Source of the DNA: Kangiella sp.
GTDB lineage: Bacteria; Pseudomonadota; Gammaproteobacteria; Enterobacterales; Kangiellaceae
Direction of reading: 5' to 3'
DNA length: 42,160 nt
Assembly: GCF_014762745.1 (NCBI RefSeq)
Contig: NZ_JABURJ010000140.1
Span: 1 to 42,160 of the forward strand
The notes under the pieces: model-generated
What the model was told of the DNA's origin: nothing
Databases searched by the model: none
Seen by the model: the letters and a program-made list of their open reading frames with translations, nothing else
Program-made: the position numbers and the translations under genes
In this document: positions 7,357-15,473 of the stretch, in pieces
How the letters are laid out: the number at the start of each line of letters is the position of its first letter
Numbering within the stretch: position 1 is the first letter of the stretch

Positions 7357-8490
7357 ATGAAAAAAACGCTAATCGCTAGTGCTGTTGGTATGGCCGTTGT
7401 GTCATTCTCAGCTTCAGCAACTCAACCAACCTATTCATCAAACGATGAGTTAAATGTTCAAAATCGTTGTATCGTCAGCTTCCATGACAACATTGATGCT
7501 TCCCAGGTAAAAGGCCTCGCCAAAGGCTTGGCACAACGTGCCAATGCTTCTGTTCGTCACGTTTATCAAAACTCCATCAAAGGTTTCACCGTTAATGCGC
7601 CTTGTCATGCAGCAGAAAAAGCCTTTGGTGGTGATATGAATGTGAAAAGCATGAGTCCTGATGGCGTGGTTAGCGTCAGCTTTAAAGGTAAGCCAGGTGG
7701 CGGCGGTGGTGGCGGTGGCCAGACTACGCCATGGAGCGTCACGCGTGTTGGTGGGCCGGTGAGCGGCTCAGGCTACACAGCATGGGTAATCGATACGGGT
7801 ATTGATGTTGACCACACCGACCTGAATGTTGACGCAAATCGCGGTTTCTCAGCGTTTACTTCTGGTAAAGATGCTGGCGTTGATGATGGCAACGGTCACG
7901 GTACGCACGTAGCGGGCACCATTGCTGCACTTAATAATACGCAAGACGTAGTTGGTGTAGCTGCGGGCGCAACTGTGGTTCCAGTTAAAGTATTGGATTC
8001 ACGTGGTTCAGGTTCATACTCGGGCGTGATCGCCGGTGTTGACTATGTGGCTGCCAATGCAAATTCAGGCGACTGTGCCAACATGAGTTTGGGCGGTCCT
8101 GTAAGTCAGGAGCTAGACGATGCGGTTAAAGCTGCGGCTCAAAGCTCAGGTGCATACTTCGTATTAGCAGCGGGTAATGACGGAGACCATGCAAGCAATC
8201 ACTCTCCAGCAAGAGCAAATGGTACTCGTGTGTTCACCATCTCGGCGACTGACTCAAGTGACAATATGCCTTACTGGTCAAACTATGGTAACCCACCAGT
8301 AGATTATGCAGCACCGGGCGTGAGCATTCTTTCGCTTCGTGCTGGCGGTGGTACAACAACCATGTCAGGTACCTCAATGGCATCACCAGCTGCCTGTGCT
8401 GTGATCATGATGCGTAACGGTAACCCATCGACCGATGGCACAGCCGGTAATGATCCAGACGGCAATCCAGATCCAATCATCCATCTATAG
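7357..8490 (+). CDS. Secreted S8 subtilisin-like serine protease, compact form
   Basis: This 377-aa pre-pro-subtilase has a signal peptide at ~1-22 and an N-terminal prodomain-like region at ~34-110 (CIVSFHDNID). An eight-glycine linker (114-121) precedes the catalytic domain with Asp146 (VIDTGID), His181 (GNGHGTHVAGT), Asn274 (AAGNDG) and Ser340 (SGTSMASP). It ends in a short Asn/Asp/Pro-rich tail (GNDPDGNPDP) and has no PA or PKD domain. The ATG at 7357 is chosen over an in-frame ATG at 7330 because CTAAGGGGTAGGTAT directly precedes it, because it begins the signal peptide, and because the next gene has the same context and length. The layout resembles proteinase-K-type S8 enzymes. Confidence 0.93.
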   Translation: MKKTLIASAVGMAVVSFSASATQPTYSSNDELNVQNRCIVSFHDNIDASQVKGLAKGLAQRANASVRHVYQNSIKGFTVNAPCHAAEKAFGGDMNVKSMSPDGVVSVSFKGKPGGGGGGGGQTTPWSVTRVGGPVSGSGYTAWVIDTGIDVDHTDLNVDANRGFSAFTSGKDAGVDDGNGHGTHVAGTIAALNNTQDVVGVAAGATVVPVKVLDSRGSGSYSGVIAGVDYVAANANSGDCANMSLGGPVSQELDDAVKAAAQSSGAYFVLAAGNDGDHASNHSPARANGTRVFTISATDSSDNMPYWSNYGNPPVDYAAPGVSILSLRAGGGTTTMSGTSMASPAACAVIMMRNGNPSTDGTAGNDPDGNPDPIIHL

Positions 8491-8518
8491 ATAAGTTTGG
8501 ATACTTTGGGGTAGAAAC

Positions 8519-8544
8519 AGGCGCTCTTTTCGAGCGCCTTTTTT
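8519..8544 (+). terminator. Rho-independent terminator of third protease gene
   Basis: The stem AGGCGCTC/GAGCGCCT with loop TTTTC is followed by a T run. Confidence 0.9.
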
Positions 8545-8599
8545 ATGGAGAATGAAGATGAAAAGGCAAAATACTAGGACTTAACTTTAGCTAACTAAT

Positions 8600-8616
8600 G
8601 ATACAAAACGCTACAT
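8600..8616 (+). promoter_or_regulatory. Degenerate GATAC-type site upstream of fourth protease gene
   Basis: GATACAAAACGCTACAT matches the GATACnnnnnGATACAT pattern of the first two protease upstream regions except at one defined position. It ends 88 bp before the -35 box, 22 bp (about two helical turns) further than the other two. The match is suggestive only. Confidence 0.25.
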
Positions 8617-8703
8617 AAGCAGAGGTTTTTGTAAAGGATATCGACACTTTTCGCATTATATTAAATTATTGGTTTGTCCAGTTCTCAATATTAAAAATAA
8701 TGA

Positions 8704-8732
8704 TTGCATGGAAAAAATTTGGTTGCTATAAA
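8704..8732 (+). promoter_or_regulatory. Sigma70-type promoter of fourth protease gene
   Basis: A -35 box TTGCAT (8704-8709) and a -10 box TATAAA (8727-8732) are 17 bp apart. The predicted start is near 8739 and the leader is about 78 nt. The 326-base gap 8491-8816 also holds the previous terminator and the degenerate GATAC site. I see no gene in it. Confidence 0.5.
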
Positions 8733-8741
8733 AATGCAATC

Positions 8742-8755
8742 TGTTCATTCGAACA
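8742..8755 (+). promoter_or_regulatory. Short 5'-leader hairpin of fourth protease gene
   Basis: TGTTC-ATTC-GAACA forms a 5-bp stem with a tetraloop starting about 3 nt after the predicted transcription start. It is the weakest of the four leader hairpins but sits in the same position. Confidence 0.35.
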
Positions 8756-8816
8756 TAAAATGAGCAGTACGCAAAAATATAAATAGAGCAATTCACAAAT
8801 CCTAAGGGGTAGGTAT

Positions 8817-9953
8817 ATGAAAAAATCTCTTGTCGCAAGCGCCGTTGGATTAGCGGTACTTTCAACTTCAGCAATGGCAGTCGAGCCAACCTTCTCATCA
8901 AGTGACGAACTTAATGTCCAAAGCCGTTGCATCGTCAGCTTCCATGACAACATTGATGCTTCCCAGGTAAAAGGCCTTGCCAAAGGTTTAGCGCAACGCG
9001 CTAACGCATCTGTACGTCACGTTTATAAAAACTCAATCAAGGGCTTCACCGTTAATGCGCCATGCCATGCAGCGGAAAAAGCTTTTGGCGGTGATATGAA
9101 TGTGAAAAGCATGAATCCAGATGGTGTGGTGAGCGTCAGCTTTAAAGGCAAGCCAGGTGGTGGTGGCGGCGGTGGCGGTGGCCAGACTACCCCATGGAGC
9201 GTGACTCGCGTTGGCGGTCCGGTCAGTGGAGCAGGCTACACCGCTTGGGTTATTGATACCGGTATTGATGTGGATCACGGTGATTTGAATGTTGATGCCA
9301 GTCGTGGTTTTACTGCATTCACCAAGGGTAAAGATGCTTCAGTAGATGATGGCAATGGCCATGGCACCCACGTAGCGGGTACTATCGCTGCCATTAATAA
9401 TACGCAGGATGTAGTGGGCGTAGCAGCTGGTGCAACAGTTGTGCCAATTAAAGTATTGGATTCGCGTGGTTCAGGTTCATACTCGGGCGTTATCGCGGGT
9501 ATCGACTATGTGGCAGCCAATGCAAATTCAGGCGACTGTGTGAACATGAGTTTAGGCGGCCCAGCAAGTTCTGACGTTGATAATGCAGTAGAAGCAGCAG
9601 CACAAAGCTCAGGTGCATATTTCGTGGTAGCGGCAGGTAATGACGGCAGTCATGCCAGCAATTACTCGCCAGCACGTGCCAGCGGTAACCGTGTGTATAC
9701 CATCTCAGCCACTGACTCAAATGACAATATGCCTTACTGGTCAAACTACGGTAATCCACCAGTTGACTATGCGGCACCTGGCGTTAGTATTTTGTCACTA
9801 AGAAATGGTGGCGGTACAACGACCATGTCAGGTACCTCAATGGCATCGCCGGCAGCCTGTGCTGTGATCATGCTAAGTAACGGTAACCCATCGACCGATG
9901 GCACAGCCGGTAATGATCCAGACGGCAATCCAGATCCGATTATTCATCTGTAA
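8817..9953 (+). CDS. Secreted S8 subtilisin-like serine protease, compact form (paralogue)
   Basis: This 378-aa paralogue of the preceding protease is nearly collinear with it. The signal peptide is ~1-21 (ends AMA). A prodomain-like region at ~34-110 is followed by a nine-glycine linker, one more than its neighbour. The catalytic residues are Asp147, His182, Asn275 and Ser341, and the C-terminal GNDPDGNPDPIIHL tail is identical. The ribosome-binding region CTAAGGGGTAGGTATATG is identical to that of the third protease gene. Most of the sequence has diverged at silent sites, but long identical stretches remain near both ends, suggesting partial gene conversion. It is probably exported and self-processed like other subtilases. 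The substrate is unknown. Confidence 0.93.
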   Translation: MKKSLVASAVGLAVLSTSAMAVEPTFSSSDELNVQSRCIVSFHDNIDASQVKGLAKGLAQRANASVRHVYKNSIKGFTVNAPCHAAEKAFGGDMNVKSMNPDGVVSVSFKGKPGGGGGGGGGQTTPWSVTRVGGPVSGAGYTAWVIDTGIDVDHGDLNVDASRGFTAFTKGKDASVDDGNGHGTHVAGTIAAINNTQDVVGVAAGATVVPIKVLDSRGSGSYSGVIAGIDYVAANANSGDCVNMSLGGPASSDVDNAVEAAAQSSGAYFVVAAGNDGSHASNYSPARASGNRVYTISATDSNDNMPYWSNYGNPPVDYAAPGVSILSLRNGGGTTTMSGTSMASPAACAVIMLSNGNPSTDGTAGNDPDGNPDPIIHL

Positions 9954-9997
9954 GGATTGTTGTCTAAAATAAATAATAACTAATGGATAGTTAATTT

Positions 9998-10021
9998 AAG
10001 CGCTCTTCGGAGCGCTTTTTT
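9998..10021 (+). terminator. Rho-independent terminator of fourth protease gene
   Basis: The stem AAGCGCTC/GAGCGCTT with a TTCG loop is followed by T residues. Confidence 0.9.
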
Positions 10022-10132
10022 CTGCATGAAATATTAGGGCTTATAGCTTGAGATAAAGCCTGTGGCCAACCTTAAATTAGGAATTAAAAAGAGAGCTGAG
10101 CGGGGGCCGTCCAATATATCCATACTAGAAAT

Positions 10133-10165
10133 AAAAAAAACTGGGATTCACTATGTTCATCCCAG
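10133..10165 (-). terminator. Rho-independent terminator of the oxygenase gene
   Basis: On the minus strand CTGGGAT and ATCCCAG form a stem with an 11-nt loop, followed by eight T. It lies 33 bases beyond the stop codon of the minus-strand gene. Confidence 0.85.
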
Positions 10166-10197
10166 CCTGCCAGTCAGCCTCGTTAAATAGAGCCAGA

Positions 10198-10929
10198 TTA
10201 CTGCTGTGGCTTTTGTTGATTCTGCGGTGCAGTACCATACATATCCTGAGCACGCTGATAAAGCACCCAGCTGGTAAAAATATATTTGTCGTCAGAGATG
10301 GGTTTTTGACCACGGTGGGTATGGGTAAAACCGGCAGGGAAGATAACTAATGAGCCCTGTTCGGGTTTACTTTTAATTTGCTGGTAGAAAAACTCAGTTT
10401 CACCGCCTTCTTCTACATCGTTTAAATAAAACATCCAGACCAGGCTGCGATGCAGGCTGTCCTGATGCGGATCGGTTGGATGTGGGTAATGCTCTGAGTG
10501 CCAATGGAAATAGCCACCCTGGCCTTTATCATATTTCTGCAAATTGACAGGGCCAAGACGGTAAACCGCCTTGATAAATTCACCTAAAGAAGCATCATCC
10601 ATCTTCTCAACATCAACATAGCTAAGATTCTCCATCTCGCCCTCTTTATTCTGATATTGCAGTGAAATTGCACCAGCCAACAGGAAGGGGTACTGACGAA
10701 CATAATGAATCAAGCCACGCAGAACAACATTCTGCAAATGCAGCATTTCTTCCTGCCATTCATCCGGAAAACTGGTGCAGGTGATGTCTGTGCTATTCTT
10801 TTTAATTTTATCGACACCGGCGCCGGTCTGGCCTTGATGTTTATGTTTACTTTTCTCGAACTTTTCGATGCAACGCTTACAGAACTCAGGATCTAACGCT
10901 TGTTTATAAATGTTAATGAAACTGGACAT
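10198..10929 (-). CDS. 2-oxoglutarate/Fe(II)-dependent oxygenase family protein
   Basis: The 243-aa cytoplasmic protein has a double-stranded beta-helix pattern typical of prolyl-4-hydroxylase-like 2OG-Fe(II) dioxygenases. The iron ligands are probably His144 and Glu146 in FHWHSE, with the distal His in FPAGFTHTHRGQKP (203 or 205). A basic residue that could hold 2-oxoglutarate follows in the ISDDKYIFTSW segment. Strands WMFYLNDVEEGGETEF and QGSLVIFPAG match the usual core. Glu in place of the usual Asp in the HxD motif is an accepted variant. There is no signal peptide, and the substrate cannot be read from sequence. The gene is monocistronic with its own terminator and is divergent from the TRAP solute-binding gene. 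Confidence 0.75.
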   Translation of the reverse strand: MSSFINIYKQALDPEFCKRCIEKFEKSKHKHQGQTGAGVDKIKKNSTDITCTSFPDEWQEEMLHLQNVVLRGLIHYVRQYPFLLAGAISLQYQNKEGEMENLSYVDVEKMDDASLGEFIKAVYRLGPVNLQKYDKGQGGYFHWHSEHYPHPTDPHQDSLHRSLVWMFYLNDVEEGGETEFFYQQIKSKPEQGSLVIFPAGFTHTHRGQKPISDDKYIFTSWVLYQRAQDMYGTAPQNQQKPQQ

Positions 10930-11058
10930 ACCAATATAACCCCATTATTAAATTTGATGTTGGTCTTTTATTAATCAAAGTTGCCATAGCCTATTATACT
11001 GGGTACATTGTTGCCAGTCCTTTTATGTAATCATGTCGAAACAAATAAAACGGTATAA

Positions 11059-12165
11059 ATGATGAAAAGAAGAAAGTTTATTGGAGCGTTAGGTGCTGGC
11101 GCAGCGGTTGCTGGTTTGGCTGCCTGTGGGGGTGCGCCTGTTGAATGTGAAGATGGCCAGAAAGTGGTCAAGAAAGGTGAAAAAATTAAATGGACCATGG
11201 TTACTACCTGGCCGAAAAACTTTGCCGGTTTAGGTGAAGGTGCCGAGTATCTGGCTGAACTTATCGGTCAGTTAAGCGGTGGCCGTATGGAAGTCAAAGT
11301 CTATGGTGCAGGGGAACTGGTTCCTGCACTACAGGTCTTCGAAGCAGTGGCAACAGGGGCTGCTCAAATGGGTCATGGCGCCGCCTATTACTGGTCAGGA
11401 AAATTATCGATGTCACCATTTTTTGCTGCTGTCCCCTTTGGGCTTAATGCGCAGGAAATGAATGGCTGGTTGCTACATGGCGGTGGTATTGAATTATGGC
11501 GCGAGTTATATGCACCCTTTAATTTAATTCCTGAGCCAGCAGGTAACACGGGCGTGCAGATGGCAGGCTGGTTCAACAAAGAAATCAACTCGATGGACGA
11601 TATTACAGGCCTTAAAATGCGCATTCCGGGTCTAGGCGGGGAAGTCTGGAAGCGCGCAGGTGGTATTCCAGTATTGATGCCTGGTAGTGAAGTCTTTACC
11701 TCATTAGAGACTGGAGCCATCGATGCGGCGGAGTGGGTCGGCCCCTATAATGATCTGGCCTTCGGCTTATTCAAAGCCGCTAAATACTATTACTATCCGG
11801 GGTGGCAGGAGCCAGGTTCGACTTTAGAAGCACTGATTAATAAAGAAGCTTTTGAAGCACTGCCTCAGGATTTACAGGATGTAGTTCGTTACGCCTGCCG
11901 GGTGACCAACGCTGACATGTTGGCCCATTTCACTTCAGAAAATAATAAGGCGCTACAAACACTGGTTACCAAGCATGGGGTCGAGCTCAAAGAACTGCCA
12001 AAAGATGTGCTGAATCAGCTTAAAAAGATTTCAGATGAGATGATTGAAGAGCGAGCTAAAACCGAACTGGACAAACGAATCCTCGAATCATTTAAAACCT
12101 TCAGAGACCAGGCTAAAAGCTGGCACCAGGTTTCAGAGGTCAGCTATTATCGAGGAAGGGAATAA
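11059..12165 (+). CDS. TRAP transporter solute-binding lipoprotein, DctP family (TakP-like)
   Basis: This extracytoplasmic solute receptor of a tripartite ATP-independent transporter has 368 aa. The N-terminus has a twin-arginine-like MKRRKFIGALG motif and a lipobox LAAC (Cys23), so it is probably a Tat-exported lipoprotein. The motifs WTMVTTWPKNF, GAGELVPALQVFEAV, GLKMRIPGLGGEVWKRAGG and AAEWVGPYND match the TakP subgroup, whose studied members bind 2-oxo acids or lactate. The Arg in RIPG and the Trp/Glu of EWVG are probable ligand contacts. A 9-codon ORF (11033-11062) overlaps the start as ATGATG/TGA, and no strong Shine-Dalgarno is visible. The DctQ and DctM partners are about 2 kb away on the opposite strand, an unusual split. 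The ligand assignment is inference. Confidence 0.9.
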   Translation: MMKRRKFIGALGAGAAVAGLAACGGAPVECEDGQKVVKKGEKIKWTMVTTWPKNFAGLGEGAEYLAELIGQLSGGRMEVKVYGAGELVPALQVFEAVATGAAQMGHGAAYYWSGKLSMSPFFAAVPFGLNAQEMNGWLLHGGGIELWRELYAPFNLIPEPAGNTGVQMAGWFNKEINSMDDITGLKMRIPGLGGEVWKRAGGIPVLMPGSEVFTSLETGAIDAAEWVGPYNDLAFGLFKAAKYYYYPGWQEPGSTLEALINKEAFEALPQDLQDVVRYACRVTNADMLAHFTSENNKALQTLVTKHGVELKELPKDVLNQLKKISDEMIEERAKTELDKRILESFKTFRDQAKSWHQVSEVSYYRGRE

Positions 12166-12185
12166 CCTTAAATATCGGTATAGAG

Positions 12186-12210
12186 AAGGCGCCAATTGGC
12201 GCCTTTATTA
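12186..12210. terminator. Bidirectional terminator between convergent genes
   Basis: The perfect stem AAGGCGCC/GGCGCCTT with loop AATT lies between the TRAP receptor gene and the end of the minus-strand RDD operon. A T-rich tract follows on the plus strand. Confidence 0.8.
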
Positions 12211-13266
12211 TTATAGCTGGAAAAAAGTAGTTTCCTGTCGTGTGGAATGTGCAATACCTAAGTTAAAACCTGTGAAGACAACTAGGTAAACGTTATTAAA
12301 ACTCTTAGCATCGGGATGCTCTCTGACCAATGATGTGATTTCATCTGACGCCTGCTCAAGATCAGTATCTGGGTTATTGGTATGGACATTAATGATCAAA
12401 GTCTTGAACGTTTGGCCCTTGAATGCTGGGTGAGAAGACTCGCTGTAAGTCAATTGTTCCACGCTATAATCAGTTCGTGATTCAATGCTCTCTTTTATGG
12501 GGGTAAGCATTTCCTGTTTAGCTTTTTCCTTCAGAAACTCAGAGCTATTAAGAAGTGCAACCACAAAGATAAGTGGGGTTAGGAATGCAAAATGGCCTTT
12601 CCATAAGGGTTTGTGAGCCTGATGCTCTATATCCATTCGAACGACCATTGATCCTGCAAGGTAATCATGGAGTGTTCGACGTGAGGGTCGGTTGAATATT
12701 AGTAAGTAAATTGAAGTTAATAATACCAGGTTACAGATTAGGCCTAAGGCAAAAACCAATGCGTCTTCAAAAGTCGCCCATGCCAATAGTGACGATGAAG
12801 TGTAGAACGAAAAATCAATGACAAGAAAGCGGATAAATGCACAGCCAAGAGTAAGTGGTTGGCCCTTTCTATCGGTAACCTTGATATCGACAAGCATTTT
12901 GCCTGGAGTCTGACCGCCAAGAATATGGCTATAGCCGAGTGTGAAATAGAGCGCTGAGAAGATGAAACCAATCAATAAGCCGAAATATCCAATGGCAACC
13001 ATGGAATCGAAAAGAAGACTGCCTAGTAACAATGTGGCAGTGCTTAATAAAAGAGTATCAACAATATGGGCAAAAACGCGTCGCCAAAAACCGGCAAAAT
13101 AGGGAGTCGGTTTTGCTGTTGATATCGGGACATCGCCTGACGCCTTTCGAGCTTCAAGCTCTTTGATGATCGCCCGGTAGTTTTCCGGGAAGCGTTCTCT
13201 ATCAACCGCAGCTAGTGCCTGATGTAGCTCAAGATAAGTGTAGTTACTGTAGTCGATGGTTTGCAT
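12211..13266 (-). CDS. RDD family membrane protein
   Basis: The 351-aa protein has a soluble N-terminus of ~55 residues, then an RDD domain (FAGFWRRVFAHIVDTLLL, with Arg and Asp in the first helix). The domain has several hydrophobic segments and the family-typical GQTPGKMLVDIKV loop. A further membrane segment (~235-252) precedes a soluble C-terminal domain of ~100 residues. RDD proteins are small inner-membrane proteins, some implicated in ion or solute movement. No specific function can be assigned. Its ATG overlaps the murI stop by one base (TAATG), so it is translationally coupled as the last gene of dctQ-dctM-murI-RDD. The extra N- and C-terminal soluble parts make it longer than a minimal RDD protein. 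Confidence 0.8.
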   Translation of the reverse strand: MQTIDYSNYTYLELHQALAAVDRERFPENYRAIIKELEARKASGDVPISTAKPTPYFAGFWRRVFAHIVDTLLLSTATLLLGSLLFDSMVAIGYFGLLIGFIFSALYFTLGYSHILGGQTPGKMLVDIKVTDRKGQPLTLGCAFIRFLVIDFSFYTSSSLLAWATFEDALVFALGLICNLVLLTSIYLLIFNRPSRRTLHDYLAGSMVVRMDIEHQAHKPLWKGHFAFLTPLIFVVALLNSSEFLKEKAKQEMLTPIKESIESRTDYSVEQLTYSESSHPAFKGQTFKTLIINVHTNNPDTDLEQASDEITSLVREHPDAKSFNNVYLVVFTGFNLGIAHSTRQETTFFQL

Positions 13267-14069
13267 TAAATAATCTCCTGAATATTGATATCTTCCTGAA
13301 GCAATATTGACATGACACGCTCTGCTGTTTGGATGTCTCCACTGGTAAAGTACTTAACATATTCCTGATCTTTGAAATTAAGTAAGTCGTTTTCAGCCAG
13401 TACACGGGTTAGCTGCAGCGAGACCGCATCAGCGGTATGGATAATTTGCAGATCTTGATTGCCTGCAACCTGTTGTGAGGAAATCTTGCGCATCAGGGGA
13501 GCGAGAAATGGATAGTGGGTGCAACCGAGGACCAGTACATCGATGTGCTCATCAATCATGGGTTGCAGGTATTTCTCGACCAGCTGGAAAGCTTGAACGC
13601 TGGTTAGGTCGCCGCTTTCCACAAGTTCAACAAAACCATTACAACTGGATTCGAATATTTTTTTGTCTTTTGCATATTCTGCTAACAGCTTTCTATAGCG
13701 ATCACTTTTAAGAGTATTTTCGGTGGCAAAGACACCGATTTTACCTGTCCGTGTGGCCAACGCAGCGGGCTTGATGGCTGGCTCCATGGCGACGATTGGA
13801 ATATCAAATTCTTTGCGAAGCCATTCGGCCATAACCGCTGTTGCGGTATTACAGGCAATAACCATTGCCTTGGCGCCTTGCTGGACAAAGAATCTGGCGA
13901 TGTGGCTACAACGCTTGTGCAGTACATCCTTCGGTAGTCGCCCATAAGGTGCATAGGCGGAATCAGCCACATACAGCAGGTTTTCGTTAGGCAAGTGTTC
14001 GCGAATGGCTTGTAAGATGGTCAGGCCGCCAACACCTGAATCGAAAACACCGATCGGTGCATTACTCAT
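13266..14069 (-). CDS. murI: Glutamate racemase
   Basis: MurI interconverts L- and D-glutamate in the cytoplasm to supply D-glutamate for peptidoglycan. The 267-aa length is normal. Visible motifs are GVFDSGVGG at the N-terminus (Asp10, Ser11), YGRLP near 42-46, the first catalytic cysteine Cys73 in IACNTAT, and the second, Cys183, in LGCTHYPF with His185 beside it. An AGAGGT Shine-Dalgarno sits at normal spacing before the ATG. It begins 15 bases after dctM and shares one base with the RDD gene, so it lies inside a TRAP operon. An essential cell-wall gene within a transport operon may mean that murI depends partly on the dctQ promoter. Confidence 0.97.
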   Translation of the reverse strand: MSNAPIGVFDSGVGGLTILQAIREHLPNENLLYVADSAYAPYGRLPKDVLHKRCSHIARFFVQQGAKAMVIACNTATAVMAEWLRKEFDIPIVAMEPAIKPAALATRTGKIGVFATENTLKSDRYRKLLAEYAKDKKIFESSCNGFVELVESGDLTSVQAFQLVEKYLQPMIDEHIDVLVLGCTHYPFLAPLMRKISSQQVAGNQDLQIIHTADAVSLQLTRVLAENDLLNFKDQEYVKYFTSGDIQTAERVMSILLQEDINIQEII

Positions 14070-14084
14070 TGCAATACACCTCTG

Positions 14085-15473
14085 CTAATTGCCGACATAG
14101 TTTGGCAGCCAGGTTGCCAATGATGGCCAGGCCGCAATCATGATCAAGACCAGGATCTGAATCGCAATAAAGGGTATTGCGCCACGATAGATCTGGGCGG
14201 TACGAATACTTTTAGGGGCAACACCGCGTAAATAAAACAGAGCAAACCCAAAGGGTGGTGTCAGGAATGAGGTTTGCAGATTGATGGCGATCAAAATACC
14301 CAGCCAGATTGGATCGGCACCCATCATCAAGAGCACAGGCCCAACGATTGGCACCACCACAAAAGTGATTTCAATAAAGTCGAGAATAAAGCCAAGCAGG
14401 AACATCACCAGCATAATGATCAACAATGCGGTAAAGAGGCCGCCCGGCAGGTCAGCGAAAAATTGTTGAATCAGATCATCGCCACCATACATGCGAAATA
14501 CCAGCGAGAAGATGGAAGCGCCAATCAGAATCAGGAATACCATACTGGTAGTCTTGACCGTTGACTGCATCACGTCCACAAGGCGGGCAAAGGTCAATTG
14601 GCGGCGTAACATTGCCAGCACAATGGCACCTAGAGCACCGATTGCGGCAGCTTCGGTTGGCGTTGCGATACCGTATAAAATTGAACCCAGTACCGCGACA
14701 ATCAGAATCAAAGGTAGCGACAGATTAATCAGAGCTTTCCAGATGACGCTGCGCATATCGACTGTATCATCGAACTCAATCGCCGGCGCTGCGTTAGGTC
14801 TGCGCCAGGCGACAAAGGCCACATACAGCATATAGCCAACCACCAGAATCATGCCCGGAATAATCGCACCCATAAAGAGATCGCCAATCGAAGCAACCTG
14901 ATCGGTTTGCAAGCCTAGACTCTTCGCTTCGGTCATGGAGTTAGCCAGCACATCGCCCAGTAACACCAGAACAATAGAAGGTGGAATAATCTGGCCAAGC
15001 GTGCCCGAGGCGCAAATAACCCCGGTCGCCAGTTCCGGTTGGTAGCCGCGTTTAATCATCGCTGGCAAAGACAGCAAACCCATAGTGACAACCGTTGCAC
15101 CAACAATGCCGGTACTGGCCGCCAGCAACATACCAACAATAGTTACCGCAAAGCCCATGCCGCCGCGTAAATTGCCAAATAAAGTTGCCATAGAATCCAG
15201 CAGATCTTCAGCAATCTTGGTGCGTTCCAGCATCAGGCCCATAAAAATGAACAAGGGCACCGCAATAAGGGTACTGCGCTCCATAATCTTATACAGTCGG
15301 CCAGGTAAAAAGTTGAGCTGAATCGGATCCAGCATACCGGTACTGGCGCCAATCGCCACAAAGATTAAAGAGACCCCTGCTAAAGATAGAGCCACCGGAT
15401 AACCCCATAGCAAAACCAGACAAACCGACAGGAACAGCAGCAACGGCATTAAGGTAAAAATAGAATCAGCCAT
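14085..15473 (-). CDS. dctM: TRAP transporter large permease, DctM subunit
   Basis: This 462-aa inner-membrane protein is the sodium-coupled transport channel of the TRAP system. Many hydrophobic helices are visible, with the family-typical PLFIFMGLMLERTKIAEDLL, GASTGIVGATVVTMGLLSLP (residues near 115) and GTLGQIIPPSIVLVLLGDV segments in the N-terminal half, and LQTSFLTPPFGFALFYLRGVAP near the C-terminus. The start at 15473 (MADSIF) is chosen over an ATG 18 bases upstream because AAGGGG lies about 10 bases before it. It overlaps the end of dctQ by 8 bases, implying coupling. Its receptor is probably the TakP-like protein at 11059-12165. Confidence 0.95.
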   Translation of the reverse strand: MADSIFTLMPLLLFLSVCLVLLWGYPVALSLAGVSLIFVAIGASTGMLDPIQLNFLPGRLYKIMERSTLIAVPLFIFMGLMLERTKIAEDLLDSMATLFGNLRGGMGFAVTIVGMLLAASTGIVGATVVTMGLLSLPAMIKRGYQPELATGVICASGTLGQIIPPSIVLVLLGDVLANSMTEAKSLGLQTDQVASIGDLFMGAIIPGMILVVGYMLYVAFVAWRRPNAAPAIEFDDTVDMRSVIWKALINLSLPLILIVAVLGSILYGIATPTEAAAIGALGAIVLAMLRRQLTFARLVDVMQSTVKTTSMVFLILIGASIFSLVFRMYGGDDLIQQFFADLPGGLFTALLIIMLVMFLLGFILDFIEITFVVVPIVGPVLLMMGADPIWLGILIAINLQTSFLTPPFGFALFYLRGVAPKSIRTAQIYRGAIPFIAIQILVLIMIAAWPSLATWLPNYVGN

